Shown piece after piece: positions 9,120 to 17,784 of a DNA stretch of 64,000 nucleotides (positions within the stretch are counted from its first letter, which is position 1; every line of letters starts with the position of its first letter). The notes under the pieces were generated by a model. It saw only the letters and a program-made list of their open reading frames with translations. It was not told the origin of the DNA and ran no database searches. Made by a program: the position numbers and the translations under genes. The stretch comes from Paenibacillus sacheonensis (GTDB taxonomy: Bacteria > Bacillota > Bacilli > Paenibacillales > Paenibacillaceae), in NCBI RefSeq assembly GCF_009909195.1, contig NZ_JAAAMU010000026.1, positions 1 through 64,000 on the forward strand. The letters are read 5' to 3'.

Positions 9120-9668
9120 CTACAATGCTTGAGTTTTCAATGCTTGTTCCAGTCGAGCAAGCTTGCCGGAGAGGCTGCCGTCGTACAGACGGTCGCCGAT
9201 GCGCACTTGTACGCCGCCGAGCAGAGCCGGTTCAACGATTTGATTCGCGATAATGCGTTTGCCCACCAGTTCGCCGAATTGGGCGGAAACTTTGGACAAT
9301 TCTTCGCTGGACAGCGATTTTGCCGTATATATCGTAGCGCGTGCCTGACCAAGCGCTTCTCCCGCTACTTTCGTATAAGCTTCGTACACGCTGCCGATTG
9401 CGCCTTGACGGCCACGGACGATCAGAAGCTCTACCGTATTCAGAACCATAACCGATACTTTGTCGGACAAGGCACCTTTGATGATGGCGATCTTCTGGCT
9501 GACTTCAACGTTCGGCAGCGCCAGGAATTTGCGGATCTGCGCATCTCCGGTCAATGCTTCGACGACGACTTTCAGCTGCGTCTCGACATCGGCGACCGCG
9601 TTGCTGCTCTGTGCCAGCTCGAACAGCGCTTTAGCGTAGCGTTTAGCTACGACGCTCTCGCGGCTCAT
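9120..9668 (-). CDS. atpH: F1Fo ATP synthase subunit delta
   Basis: The 182-residue protein has the six-helix N-terminal domain (VAKRYAKALFELAQ) and the C-terminal KRIIANQIVEPALLGGVQVRIG region typical of AtpH/OSCP. Delta joins the tip of the b-subunit stator to the alpha N-terminus. The start codon overlaps the atpF stop by 4 bp, suggesting coupled translation. Confidence 0.97.
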   Translation of the reverse strand: MSRESVVAKRYAKALFELAQSSNAVADVETQLKVVVEALTGDAQIRKFLALPNVEVSQKIAIIKGALSDKVSVMVLNTVELLIVRGRQGAIGSVYEAYTKVAGEALGQARATIYTAKSLSSEELSKVSAQFGELVGKRIIANQIVEPALLGGVQVRIGDRLYDGSLSGKLARLEQALKTQAL

Positions 9669-10147
9669 TTGCTTCCAACCTCGTTCAAGTATTGGTCAAC
9701 GAGCTGCTCTTGGGACTTGTCATCGATTTGTTTCTCGATGATTTTGGATGCGATCATGACGGACATGCCGCTGACTTGGCCGCGAAGCGCCGCGATCGCT
9801 TTGTTTTTCTCGTTCTCGATATCTTTGACCGCTTCGTCCTTCAGGCGAGTCGCCTCGGATTTTGCAGTGTGTACGATCTCGTCCGCTTGCTTCGAGCTCG
9901 TTTGTTTGGCTTGCTCGATAATGTCATACGCGTCTTTACGTGCTTGCTGAAGACTGGATTTTTGCTCTTCGTATTGTTGTTCCGCTTGCTTGCGGCTGTT
10001 CTCCGCGCTCTCAAGCTGATCCTTCACGAACTGCTTGCGCTGTTCCATGATGGAAAGCAGAGGACCGAACGCATAACGGCTAAGCAACCAGTATAGAATT
10101 CCGAAGGCAATCAGTTGGATGAAAAAATTTGTCCATACGATATCCAA
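9665..10147 (-). CDS. atpF: F1Fo ATP synthase subunit b
   Basis: The 160-residue protein has one N-terminal membrane helix (residues ~5-25) followed by a long charged, Gln/Glu/Lys-rich helix (~30-155) predicted to form the dimeric coiled-coil stator. No second b-type gene is present, so the stator is a homodimer. It lies about 100 bp after atpE and overlaps atpH. Confidence 0.97.
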   Translation of the reverse strand: MDIVWTNFFIQLIAFGILYWLLSRYAFGPLLSIMEQRKQFVKDQLESAENSRKQAEQQYEEQKSSLQQARKDAYDIIEQAKQTSSKQADEIVHTAKSEATRLKDEAVKDIENEKNKAIAALRGQVSGMSVMIASKIIEKQIDDKSQEQLVDQYLNEVGSK

Positions 10148-10250
10148 CGTACGTCACTCCTTTCCGTAAATTAGCCGGCCGCAACGGTGCTGCCAGCAAA
10201 AGGAAGGCGCGGAGGCAATGGCACTCCCCGCCGGTTTTGCAAGTTCGCTA

Positions 10251-10475
10251 TTAAGCTTCGCCGTAGAAAATGAACGCAAGAACGAGGGAGATGATTGGAA
10301 GTGCCTCGACGAGCGCGACACCGATGAACATCGTCGTTTGAAGCGTACCGCGAAGTTCAGGTTGACGGGAAATACCTTCTACCGTACGACCTACGATCAA
10401 ACCGTTACCAATACCTGCGCCTAGTGCTCCCAGACCGAATACAATTGCTGCTGCAATTAAAGCTGTTGCTCCCAT
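10251..10475 (-). CDS. atpE: F1Fo ATP synthase subunit c
   Basis: The 74-residue hairpin has two membrane helices joined by the RQPEL polar loop. Helix 1 is glycine/alanine-rich (GLGALGAGIGNG). Helix 2 bears the ion-binding Glu in VALVEALPII. The Glu is followed by Ala, and the extra polar ligands of Na+-type c subunits are not evident, so a proton-coupled ring is the likely reading. Confidence 0.97.
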   Translation of the reverse strand: MGATALIAAAIVFGLGALGAGIGNGLIVGRTVEGISRQPELRGTLQTTMFIGVALVEALPIISLVLAFIFYGEA

Positions 10476-10548
10476 TAGAGAAATCCTCCTTAAATGTTTG
10501 AAAATAGTAGTTTTATATTGTCCCGCATTGAACGGGGTTGTTACTGTG

Positions 10549-11304
10549 TTAATGGTCTTCGTGAACGATCGCCTGCGACATGTATACCATGGTCAGCATA
10601 ACGAATACGAAGGATTGAATCGCGCCGATAAACATACTGAAGCCCTGCCATACGATCAGCGCCGGAATACCTACCCAGCTCAGCTGCATGATGACGGAAA
10701 TCATAACCTCGCCCGCGAAAATGTTGCCGTAGAGACGCAGCGACAGAGACAAAGGTTTCGAGATTTCCTTGATGACGTTCAGCGGGAAGAATGGAATGTA
10801 AGGCTCGAAATAGTGTTTCAGATAATGTTTGCGGTTACGGCGCAAGCCCTCAACGTGCGTGAGAACGATGACGATCGCCATCAAAGCACCTGCAACGGCC
10901 ACGTCTGCGGTAGGCGATTTCCACCAGGAGATGTGCGCCTCTTCTTCACCGTCAGGAATAAACAATTCCATGCCGAGGAAAGTCGCTCCGTGATGCGCTT
11001 CCGTGACGATGCCGAGCGGAAGGCCAAGCATGTTCGCCACGAACAGATACATGATCAAGGAAATGCCGAGAATCAAGTACGGCCGTCCCTTCTTGATATC
11101 CATCGACGTTCCGATCAGGTTAATGACGAACTCGATTACCCACTCCAAGAAGTTCTGCATTTTCGTCGGATTCGTTACGGATGCACCCCGAACCGCCACT
11201 TTTGCAAGCACGAACACGATTATGCTGGTGATAACAATGGTGAGGATTGCAGCGAGGTCCCAACGCATGCCGAGCCAATGCACTTCAGGAAAAATATGTT
11301 CCAT
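10549..11304 (-). CDS. atpB: F1Fo ATP synthase subunit a
   Basis: The 251-residue polytopic protein carries the essential stator arginine in LSLSLRLYGNIFAGE, with the conserved family context downstream (QLSWVGIPALIVWQGFSMFI). It forms the two half-channels next to the c-ring. Its start overlaps the last base of the atpI stop codon, a tight coupling within the operon. Confidence 0.97.
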   Translation of the reverse strand: MEHIFPEVHWLGMRWDLAAILTIVITSIIVFVLAKVAVRGASVTNPTKMQNFLEWVIEFVINLIGTSMDIKKGRPYLILGISLIMYLFVANMLGLPLGIVTEAHHGATFLGMELFIPDGEEEAHISWWKSPTADVAVAGALMAIVIVLTHVEGLRRNRKHYLKHYFEPYIPFFPLNVIKEISKPLSLSLRLYGNIFAGEVMISVIMQLSWVGIPALIVWQGFSMFIGAIQSFVFVMLTMVYMSQAIVHEDH

Positions 11305-11714
11305 TAGTTGTTTTCACCCCTTTCATCGGAGAAATGCCTTGCTGCCGATCTGCCCTTGGAACGAAATCCCAGTATGAGTGTTGCCAATTGGGCAACAAAT
11401 AATCCCGCGACCGTTCCGTAGACGTTGAAAGAAAAGTACCGGGTTGCCACGACTGCCGCCAGCAGACCGATGCACGCGCGCGTCAGAAAGCCTAGATTGC
11501 CGCGCCGCTTGATGCCGGCTGCCGCGTTAGCGCCCGCCCGTTGTACTTTCCACGAAAGATGGAAGGCGTTTACAAGACTTGCCGCAGTGCCTAAAACAAG
11601 GCCGCCGAAGAGCGATTCTCGTTCTGGGAACAGGGCCCACCCCACGAAACAGAGAGACAAAAAAAAGAACGTAACCCGCATGACCGTTCGAAGGTGGCCG
11701 GACAAATCATCCAT
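11304..11714 (-). CDS. atpI: ATP synthase subunit I (AtpI)
   Basis: The 136-residue protein has four hydrophobic segments. Its position immediately upstream of atpB and the FGGLVLGTAASLVNAFHL segment match AtpI, an accessory protein that aids Fo/c-ring assembly and possibly Mg2+ handling. AtpI proteins diverge fast, so synteny carries much of the call. It overlaps atpB and the preceding atpZ-like gene by one base each. Confidence 0.88.
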   Translation of the reverse strand: MDDLSGHLRTVMRVTFFFLSLCFVGWALFPERESLFGGLVLGTAASLVNAFHLSWKVQRAGANAAAGIKRRGNLGFLTRACIGLLAAVVATRYFSFNVYGTVAGLFVAQLATLILGFRSKGRSAARHFSDERGENN

Positions 11715-11968
11715 TAGTTAGCTTTGCCCCCTGTGAACGTTCGAATCAAAAGCACCGTCATAATGACGGCCACGACAAAACCCGCAGCCATGCCGACAAT
11801 GCCGCCATTTCCGGCGTCAATTTTCGACCCGATCCAGTAGCCCAGCCCGAGACATGCACCTATGGTGCCGCCGACAGATCCGATCAGGCCCATTGCCCGC
11901 CACGGATTATCGCCGAGAGTACCGTTTGCTGCGTTGCGATTCTTGTCGTTATCGGATGGATTCGTCAT
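11714..11968 (-). CDS. atpZ: AtpZ/AtpI-family small membrane protein
   Basis: The 84-residue protein has a polar N-terminus and two membrane helices (ALGLIGSVGG-like and GIVGMAAGFVVAVIMTVLL). This is the layout of AtpZ, which is encoded upstream of atpI in many Gram-positive and other atp operons and forms a small membrane complex with AtpI. It is the first gene after the atp promoter at 11993-12022, with GGAG a few bases before its ATG. Confidence 0.82.
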   Translation of the reverse strand: MTNPSDNDKNRNAANGTLGDNPWRAMGLIGSVGGTIGACLGLGYWIGSKIDAGNGGIVGMAAGFVVAVIMTVLLIRTFTGGKAN

Positions 11969-11992
11969 AGAATCACTCCAAAACTCTTATTT

Positions 11993-12022
11993 ATTTTAGC
12001 CAAGCCGGTTCCGATTTGTCAA
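11993..12022 (-). promoter_or_regulatory. Promoter of the atp operon
   Basis: On the minus strand, TTGACA (12017-12022) and TAAAAT (11993-11998) are 18 bp apart, 25 bp upstream of the first atp start codon. The region is clearly AT-richer than its neighbours. Confidence 0.7.
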
Positions 12023-12056
12023 TTGATATAAATTCAAACATTTAGTGAACGGTTAG

Positions 12057-12093
12057 CCGGAAACCCTTGATTTACCTAGGGTTTCCGGTTTTT
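12057..12093 (+). terminator. Perfect 11-bp stem-loop with T-run between wecB and atp
   Basis: CCGGAAACCCT pairs with AGGGTTTCCGG around a 10-base loop. The T-run lies on the plus-strand side. Flanking genes all run on the minus strand, so it may act as a stem-loop barrier after wecB, or as a terminator of antisense transcription, and not as a classical minus-strand terminator. A second small palindrome (TACAGT/ACTGTA) lies at 12101-12115. Confidence 0.5.
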
Positions 12094-12155
12094 CAAACCG
12101 TACAGTAGCACTGTATGCTGTAGCGTTGGCGGGCATGCCTGCCTAGCAGTGTAAA

Positions 12156-13304
12156 CTATGAACGTTGTGTGAACGACTCCGGGCGCTCCGCGCGTCTTCC
12201 AAAATGATGCAGGATCGCCTGCACAATCCGGACGGAGGCTTGTCCGTCGCCGTATGGATTAGCCGCTTGGCTCATTCGGCTATACAGCTGTTCGTCCGAC
12301 AACAGCGCCCGCGCGCGGTCGTAAACGACAGCTTCGTCGGTGCCGACAAGCTCCAGCGTTCCGGCCTTGATGCCCTCCGGGCGCTCTGTCGTATCCCGAA
12401 GCACGAGGGTCGGCACGCCAAAGGACGGCGCTTCTTCCTGCAAGCCGCCGGAATCGGTCATGATCATATGCGCATGCGGATAGAAATTATGGAATTCGAA
12501 CACGTCGAGCGGCTCGATCAGCTTAATGCGCGGATGGTTGCCGAGAATTTCGTTGGCCGGCTCGCGGACTGCCGGATTCAAGTGCACCGCGTAGACGACC
12601 ACCACGTCTTCGAACTCGTCCGCGATCCGTTTCACCGCCCGGAAAATATTGCGATGCGGCTCGCCCAGCGCCTCGCGGCGATGCGCCGTCATCAGAATCA
12701 TCCGTTTGCCCGCCGCCCATTGGATGACCGGGTGCATGAAGGAAGGATCGACCGTGTACTGGAATACGTCCGTTGCCGTATTGCCCGTTATGTAGATTGC
12801 CGATTCCGGCTTGTTTTCTTTGCGCAGATTGTCCGCCGCTTGATCGGTCGGCGCGAAATGCACGTCCGAGAGCACGCCGGCCAGCTGGCGGTTCATTTCT
12901 TCCGGGTACGGCGACATCTTGTTCCAGGTGCGAAGGCCCGCCTCGACATGGCCCACTTGAATTTGCTGCGCGAAAGAGGCGTAGCTCGCAAGGAAGGTCG
13001 TCTGCGTATCGCCGTGAACGAGCACGATATCCGGCTTCGATTCGCGAAGGACCGGTTCCAGCCCCTCCAGCACGCGAACCGTCGTCTCGGTCAGCGTTTG
13101 TCTTTCTTTCATCACGTTTAGATCGTAATCCGGCGTGATCTTGAAGAAATCGAGCACTTGGTCGAGCATCTGCCGGTGCTGCGCCGTAACGCAGACGATC
13201 GATTCGATCTCGTCCGGATGTTTCTCGAGCTCCAATACGAGCGGAGCCATCTTCACCGCTTCCGGCCGCGTGCCGAAAATGGTCATTACCTTCAACTTTG
13301 CCAA
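12156..13304 (-). CDS. wecB: UDP-N-acetylglucosamine 2-epimerase (non-hydrolysing)
   Basis: The 382-residue protein begins KLKVMTIFGTRPEAVKMAPL, the signature of the WecB/MnaA family. It retains VHGDTQTTFL, HVEAGLRTWN, YPEEMNRQ, LMTAHRRE and the TDSGGLQEEAP UDP-binding segment. The enzyme interconverts UDP-GlcNAc and UDP-ManNAc for wall teichoic acid linkage units or other polysaccharides. It sits 16 bp after upp, the same place as mnaA-type genes in related genomes, and is followed by a stem-loop. Confidence 0.95.
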   Translation of the reverse strand: MAKLKVMTIFGTRPEAVKMAPLVLELEKHPDEIESIVCVTAQHRQMLDQVLDFFKITPDYDLNVMKERQTLTETTVRVLEGLEPVLRESKPDIVLVHGDTQTTFLASYASFAQQIQVGHVEAGLRTWNKMSPYPEEMNRQLAGVLSDVHFAPTDQAADNLRKENKPESAIYITGNTATDVFQYTVDPSFMHPVIQWAAGKRMILMTAHRREALGEPHRNIFRAVKRIADEFEDVVVVYAVHLNPAVREPANEILGNHPRIKLIEPLDVFEFHNFYPHAHMIMTDSGGLQEEAPSFGVPTLVLRDTTERPEGIKAGTLELVGTDEAVVYDRARALLSDEQLYSRMSQAANPYGDGQASVRIVQAILHHFGRRAERPESFTQRS

Positions 13305-13320
13305 TGGGAGTCACTCCTAA

Positions 13321-13950
13321 TTATTTGGTTCCGAACATGCGGTCGCCGGCATCGCCGAGACCCGGTACGATATAGCCGTGGTCATTGAGATGGCTGTCGA
13401 GCGAAGCCAGAAAAATATCGACGTCGGGATGTGCCTCCTGGACGGCCTTCACGCCTTCCGGAGCCGCGATCAGGCACATCAGCTTGATCTGCGTGCAGCC
13501 CCGCGATTTCAACGATGCGATCGCCGCGTTCGCGGACCCGCCCGTCGCCAGCATCGGGTCGACGACGATCAGCAGCCGTTCCGTGGCGTCGGCCGGCAGG
13601 TTCACGTAATATTCGACGGGCTGCAGCGTCTCCGGGTTGCGGAACAGTCCGATATGTCCGACTTTAGCGGCGGGAATCAGCTTCAGCATGCCTTCCACCA
13701 TGCCAAGGCCGGCACGCAAGATCGGAATCAGGCCCAGCATGCGGCCGGAAACGACTTTGCTCGGCGCTTCGACGATCGGCGTCTGGACGTTGATCGTCTC
13801 CAGCGGCAGATCGCGCGTAATCTCATACGCCATCATGGTAGCGATCTCGTCTACAAGCTCGCGGAAATCCTTCGTCTTGGTGTCTTTGTCGCGAATATGC
13901 GTCAGCTTATGCTGAATGAGCGGATGGTCGCAAATTGTAAGAGTGCCCAT
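13321..13950 (-). CDS. upp: Uracil phosphoribosyltransferase
   Basis: The 209-residue protein has the PRPP-binding motif VVDPMLATGGSA and the C-terminal uracil-recognition segment YIVPGLGDAGDRMFGT. It converts uracil and PRPP to UMP in pyrimidine salvage. AGGAGG precedes the ATG by 6-8 bp and a candidate promoter lies at 13985-14012. The glyA-upp-wecB-atp order is that of Bacillales, though here two genes (14123-16208) separate upp from glyA. Confidence 0.98.
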   Translation of the reverse strand: MGTLTICDHPLIQHKLTHIRDKDTKTKDFRELVDEIATMMAYEITRDLPLETINVQTPIVEAPSKVVSGRMLGLIPILRAGLGMVEGMLKLIPAAKVGHIGLFRNPETLQPVEYYVNLPADATERLLIVVDPMLATGGSANAAIASLKSRGCTQIKLMCLIAAPEGVKAVQEAHPDVDIFLASLDSHLNDHGYIVPGLGDAGDRMFGTK

Positions 13951-13984
13951 TATTCATCCTCCTGGAAATCTTCTTCAACTGAGT

Positions 13985-14012
13985 ATTATAACATTCGACG
14001 TCCAATTGTGCA
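13985..14012 (-). promoter_or_regulatory. Candidate promoter of upp
   Basis: On the minus strand a perfect TATAAT (13985-13990) is preceded, 16 bp upstream, by a weak TGCACA -35 (14007-14012). It lies about 35 bp upstream of the upp start. Confidence 0.45.
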
Positions 14013-14122
14013 CACGCGGCCCCGAAGCCCCCAAATCCTATGCAAAGTATGCCCGAATGCGCCGATTTCTTGCAATTGAAGAGGACTCGCGAAAGCAGCG
14101 TGCAACAGCGTGAACGACCGCG

Positions 14123-15205
14123 CTAGCTGCTTCCCCCGCCGCAGGAGGAACCGCCGCCGCACGAAGATCCTCCGCTGCAGGACGATCCGCCATCGCTCCC
14201 GCCGCCGCTGTCGCCGCCACCACCGCAGGAGGACCCATTGTCGCTGCCGCCGTCGCAGGATGATCCGTCTCCCCCGTTGGAACCGTCCTCGCTGCTGCAG
14301 GCGAAGACATTCCCGCCGCTCCCGTTATTGAGTTCCTCATCGGGTCGATAATCGTCCATCCGGGAGGGGAATAGATCCGCCGGCCCCCACGACGAGAAGA
14401 AGAAGGCACCCGATAATGCGCCCGTCATCATGCCCGAAGAGCTCCAATCCGAGTCGTAGGCAGCCGCTCGCGGCTCCTCATGGCGAGAAGCGGCAAGTCC
14501 CCTTCCGCGCTCGATCAGGTAATCGACGATGGCCGACAGATCCGGAAACCGCTCCGCGGATCGAACGTTGAACCGACTGCCCTTAAGCGTCTCCGCATCA
14601 GATGACTCCAGAGCTTCCATCAGCTCGTGCGGCAATGGCGTCCGGTAAAACGCCCCCCACAGCCGCGCGCTTCCTGCGGCAGGCAGAAACAGCTCGCCGT
14701 AGATCCAGTCGAACCAGGCGCGCTCTCCGGGATCCGGCTTGGCATCCGGCGCATGCGGCGCATGATGAATAAGCTGTCCGCAGAATCCGTTGCAGAAGGT
14801 CTCGTATTCCCGCGTGAACATGAGCATCTCATGCCACACGCCGTCGACCTTCGCGCTGTACATCGGCACCCCGCGAAGCACGCCGCACATCAGGAAATAC
14901 CGCTTCAGCTCGAACCAGCGCCAGCGCCATTCCGCGTCGCGAAGGTTCGGTTCGCCGCGCAGGACCCTGTCCTTGACGCGCGCCTCGAAATCCGCCGTCA
15001 GAGCTGCCTCCAGCCGTAAAGCGGCAGGCCGCGCCGGATGTCCCTCCGGAACGCCGAGGCACTCCGGCGGGACGGGAAGCGGCGCAGAGGAGCGGCTCAT
15101 GCGCGGACGGCCCGGGCCGCGGGCGGAAGCGCCGTTTCTCGACTTCATCAAATTGGACACGACGACTACGGCGAGCAAAATGATAATAATTGTCAACAAC
15201 GGCAC
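14123..15205 (-). CDS. GRDP-like membrane protein with Cys-Gly-Ser-rich tail
   Basis: A GTG at 15205 preceded by AAAGGCGG gives about 360 residues; an ATG pair 36 bp upstream has no ribosome site. Residues 1-20 form one membrane helix. The middle holds VDGVWHEMLMFTREYETFC followed by IHHAPH, matching the VDxxWHxxLxxTxxYxxFC...HHxP core of glycine-rich-domain-containing (GRDP/DUF1399-like) proteins. The last ~70 residues are a repetitive Ser/Cys/Gly/Asp tail with CGGGS-type units. A role at the cell surface or spore is possible but not shown. It sits between a sugar isomerase-like gene and upp. Confidence 0.7.
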   Translation of the reverse strand: MPLLTIIIILLAVVVVSNLMKSRNGASARGPGRPRMSRSSAPLPVPPECLGVPEGHPARPAALRLEAALTADFEARVKDRVLRGEPNLRDAEWRWRWFELKRYFLMCGVLRGVPMYSAKVDGVWHEMLMFTREYETFCNGFCGQLIHHAPHAPDAKPDPGERAWFDWIYGELFLPAAGSARLWGAFYRTPLPHELMEALESSDAETLKGSRFNVRSAERFPDLSAIVDYLIERGRGLAASRHEEPRAAAYDSDWSSSGMMTGALSGAFFFSSWGPADLFPSRMDDYRPDEELNNGSGGNVFACSSEDGSNGGDGSSCDGGSDNGSSCGGGGDSGGGSDGGSSCSGGSSCGGGSSCGGGSS

Positions 15206-15319
15206 TCGGACCGCACCGCCTTTCGGGATAGATAACTCCATCATAGCACGCACGGCACAGGCAGCATGCGGTTTTTGAGGAAAAATTAACTTATGCATCT
15301 TACCTGATTTACGCGCCAG

Positions 15320-15374
15320 AAAAAATCCCCCTCCGGTCTGGAGGGCGCTTAGCGCGTTGTTCCAGCGGAGAGGG
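15320..15374 (-). terminator. Terminator of the sugar isomerase-like gene
   Basis: On the minus strand an imperfect stem (CCCTCTCCGCTGGA with TCCAGACCGGAGGG) ends in a T-run at 15320-15325. It starts 43 bp beyond the stop of the 15417-16208 gene. Confidence 0.65.
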
Positions 15375-15416
15375 ATCTATCTTCGTCACCGATGATGGCT
15401 GCAAGCCGTTTATTTC

Positions 15417-16208
15417 TTAGCCGCGAAGCAGCAGCCGGTTCATATGATCAACCGTAAACTTGACGCCTTGCTCGCCGAGTTCTCCCGTCCACGTGCTGGA
15501 GTGCGGCTCTATGCTCAGTCCGCCCTGGTAACCAACGCCGTACAGGATCGCCATGAACGTTCCCCAGTCGGTTTGGTCGAGACCCGCCGGCGGATCGTCG
15601 AAGCGCTTGCCGTTCACGATGACCGAGCCTTTGATATGCACGTGCAGGAAACGATGTCCCCAATCCGTCATCTCGCGCAAATAATCCTGTCCGTTGTAAC
15701 GGGCATGGGACGGGTCGAATTTGATGCCGAGCTCGGGCAGGTGACCATGGATGAGCTTCCATGCCGTCTCGTCGACGATATAGCTGTTCCAGTGGCAATT
15801 GTACGTCGCGATGCGGACGCCGCGGTCCCGGCCGTAATCCAGCAGCTTCTCGAGATAGGCAATCGAAGCACGAACATTCTCGAAGTAGGACAGCTCTTCG
15901 ACATAGTTGGCTCCGCAGACGAAGACCGGGCAGCCCAGCTCCCGACAAGCGTCGATCAGCGCGTAGGAAGCTTGAAGCTCTTCCTCGACGATGCTGCCGT
16001 CCTTCGCGATCCGGTCGGGGCCCCAGCGGCCGATCGAACCTACGCCGACGCCGGTGCGCTCGCTCGCTGCCTTCAATTCGGGCAATTTGACGACAAAGTC
16101 GCTCGCCGGCACGCCGACATTAATGCAAAACTCCAAAAACTCCAGGCCGAGTCCGGCGGCATAATCGAAACTTTCCGCCTTCGGGTCAGCAATGATGCCT
16201 AATCTCAT
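15417..16208 (-). CDS. Sugar phosphate isomerase/epimerase (xylose isomerase-like TIM barrel)
   Basis: The 263-residue protein begins MRLGIIADPKAESFDYA and fits the AP-endonuclease-2/xylose-isomerase-like TIM barrel family. The metal-ligand candidates are Glu in the barrel, NCHWNSY, KFDPSHARY, LHVHIKG and a late SIEPHSS. GGAGGAGACT precedes the ATG at 16208; upstream in-frame ATGs lack such a site. The substrate is unknown; relatives act on inosose or ketohexoses. No sugar operon surrounds it, so it appears to be a single transcription unit bounded by terminators on both sides. Confidence 0.85.
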   Translation of the reverse strand: MRLGIIADPKAESFDYAAGLGLEFLEFCINVGVPASDFVVKLPELKAASERTGVGVGSIGRWGPDRIAKDGSIVEEELQASYALIDACRELGCPVFVCGANYVEELSYFENVRASIAYLEKLLDYGRDRGVRIATYNCHWNSYIVDETAWKLIHGHLPELGIKFDPSHARYNGQDYLREMTDWGHRFLHVHIKGSVIVNGKRFDDPPAGLDQTDWGTFMAILYGVGYQGGLSIEPHSSTWTGELGEQGVKFTVDHMNRLLLRG

Positions 16209-16314
16209 GTTCGAGTCTCCTCCACGGTCCATATTATGCGCGTTCAGCCGCAGGACGGCCGACCGTTTATGGATTCGACGGAGCGCCGCTTTCCCCTGCC
16301 TCGCGCGGCAAATC

Positions 16315-16366
16315 AAAAAACCAAAGAGCCATTGGCCTGCTGCGCGGTCGCAGCGGCCAATGGCTC
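16315..16366 (-). terminator. Terminator of glyA
   Basis: A perfect 12-bp stem (GAGCCATTGGCC with its complement) and a TTTGGTTTTTTG tail on the minus strand begin 57 bp after the glyA stop. Confidence 0.88.
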
Positions 16367-16422
16367 GTCAAGAACGGGCAGCGCGGCAGCCGAAGCCGCG
16401 GCTGACCGCGTGAAAGGCAATC

Positions 16423-17670
16423 TTAGTAAGCGATGCCCGGGTAAAGCGGGTACTGCGACACGAGGTCGCTGACCATGCCGCGCGCTTTCTCCAGCACGGC
16501 TTCGTCTTTCGGGTTCTTCAGCGTCATCGCGATGACTTCCGCGATCGTCTTCATCGCTTCCGTGCCCATGCCGCGGGAAGTCGCCGCCGGCGTGCCGATG
16601 CGGATGCCGCTCGTGATGAACGGGCTTGTCGGATCGAACGGAATCGCGTTTTTGTTGACCGTGATTTGAACGGAATCCAAGACATGCTCCGCGTCCTTGC
16701 CCGTGATGTTCAGGTTGCGCAGATCGATCAGCATGAGGTGGTTGTCCGTGCCGCCGGAAACGATGTTGATGCCTTGCGCGATCAGTCCGTCAGCCAAAGC
16801 TTTGGCGTTGTCGATGACGTTCTTGCCGTATTCTTTGAACGAAGGCTGCAGCGCTTCGCCGAATGCAACTGCTTTAGCCGCAATGATGTGCATCAACGGG
16901 CCGCCTTGGGAGCCGGGGAATACCGCTTTGTCGATCGCTTGCGCCCATGCTTTGCGGCATAGGATCATACCGCCGCGCGGTCCGCGAAGCGTCTTGTGCG
17001 TCGTCGTCGTCACGAAGTGCGCATGCGGAACCGGGCTTGGGTGAAGACCCGCGGCTACCAGACCTGCGATATGCGCCATGTCGACGAAGAGCAGCGCGCC
17101 TACGTCATTGGCGATTTGGCCGAGTTTCTCGAAATCGATGATGCGCGGGTACGCCGAAGCGCCTGCGACGATCATGCGAGGGCGGTGTTTGAACGCCAGC
17201 TTGCGCACTTCTTCGTAATCGATCGTGAACGTGTTCTCGTTAACGCCGTAAGCAACGAAATTGTACAGCAGGCCGGATGCGTTAACCGGGCTGCCGTGGG
17301 TCAAGTGACCGCCGTGCGCGAGGTTCATGCCGAGAACGGTATCGCCGGGATTCAAGGCCGCCAGGTAAACAGCCATGTTGGCTTGCGCGCCGGAGTGAGG
17401 CTGAACGTTGGCATGCTCGGCGCCGAAAAGTTCTTTGGCGCGATTGCGCGCGATATCTTCCGCGATATCGACATGCTCGCATCCGCCGTAGTAGCGTTTG
17501 CCCGGGTAGCCTTCCGCGTATTTGTTCGTCAGGACGGAGCCCATCGCTTCCAGAACCGCCTCGGAGACGATGTTCTCGGATGCGATCAGCTCGATGTTGT
17601 CGCGCTGGCGCTGCAGCTCCAGGCCCATTGCTTTCATGATTTCGGGATCTTGCTTACGTAGGTTTTCCAT
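16423..17670 (-). CDS. glyA: Serine hydroxymethyltransferase
   Basis: The 415-residue PLP enzyme retains the ASENIVS start region, KRYYGGCEHVD, the VTTTTHKTLRGPRGG lysine segment that binds PLP, and GTPAATSRGMG near the C-terminus. It interconverts serine and glycine and charges tetrahydrofolate with a one-carbon unit. AGGAGGAGA precedes the ATG. Its position after ywlG-rpiB-ywlE matches Bacillus subtilis order. Confidence 0.98.
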   Translation of the reverse strand: MENLRKQDPEIMKAMGLELQRQRDNIELIASENIVSEAVLEAMGSVLTNKYAEGYPGKRYYGGCEHVDIAEDIARNRAKELFGAEHANVQPHSGAQANMAVYLAALNPGDTVLGMNLAHGGHLTHGSPVNASGLLYNFVAYGVNENTFTIDYEEVRKLAFKHRPRMIVAGASAYPRIIDFEKLGQIANDVGALLFVDMAHIAGLVAAGLHPSPVPHAHFVTTTTHKTLRGPRGGMILCRKAWAQAIDKAVFPGSQGGPLMHIIAAKAVAFGEALQPSFKEYGKNVIDNAKALADGLIAQGINIVSGGTDNHLMLIDLRNLNITGKDAEHVLDSVQITVNKNAIPFDPTSPFITSGIRIGTPAATSRGMGTEAMKTIAEVIAMTLKNPKDEAVLEKARGMVSDLVSQYPLYPGIAY

Positions 17671-17784
17671 AATTATATCTCCTCCTAAAAGTTAAATGAG
17701 CGCAGCCCGGAGCCGGGAGTAAGGATGAACCGGCATGAAAACAACCGATCCGGTCCGATGCATGCGCGTAGTCATGACGATGCG

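Noticed and set aside
5051..9253. Long plus-strand open frames opposite atpD and atpA (about 500 codons each)
   Set aside because: They mirror the ATP synthase genes in the antisense frame, lack ribosome sites and match no family.
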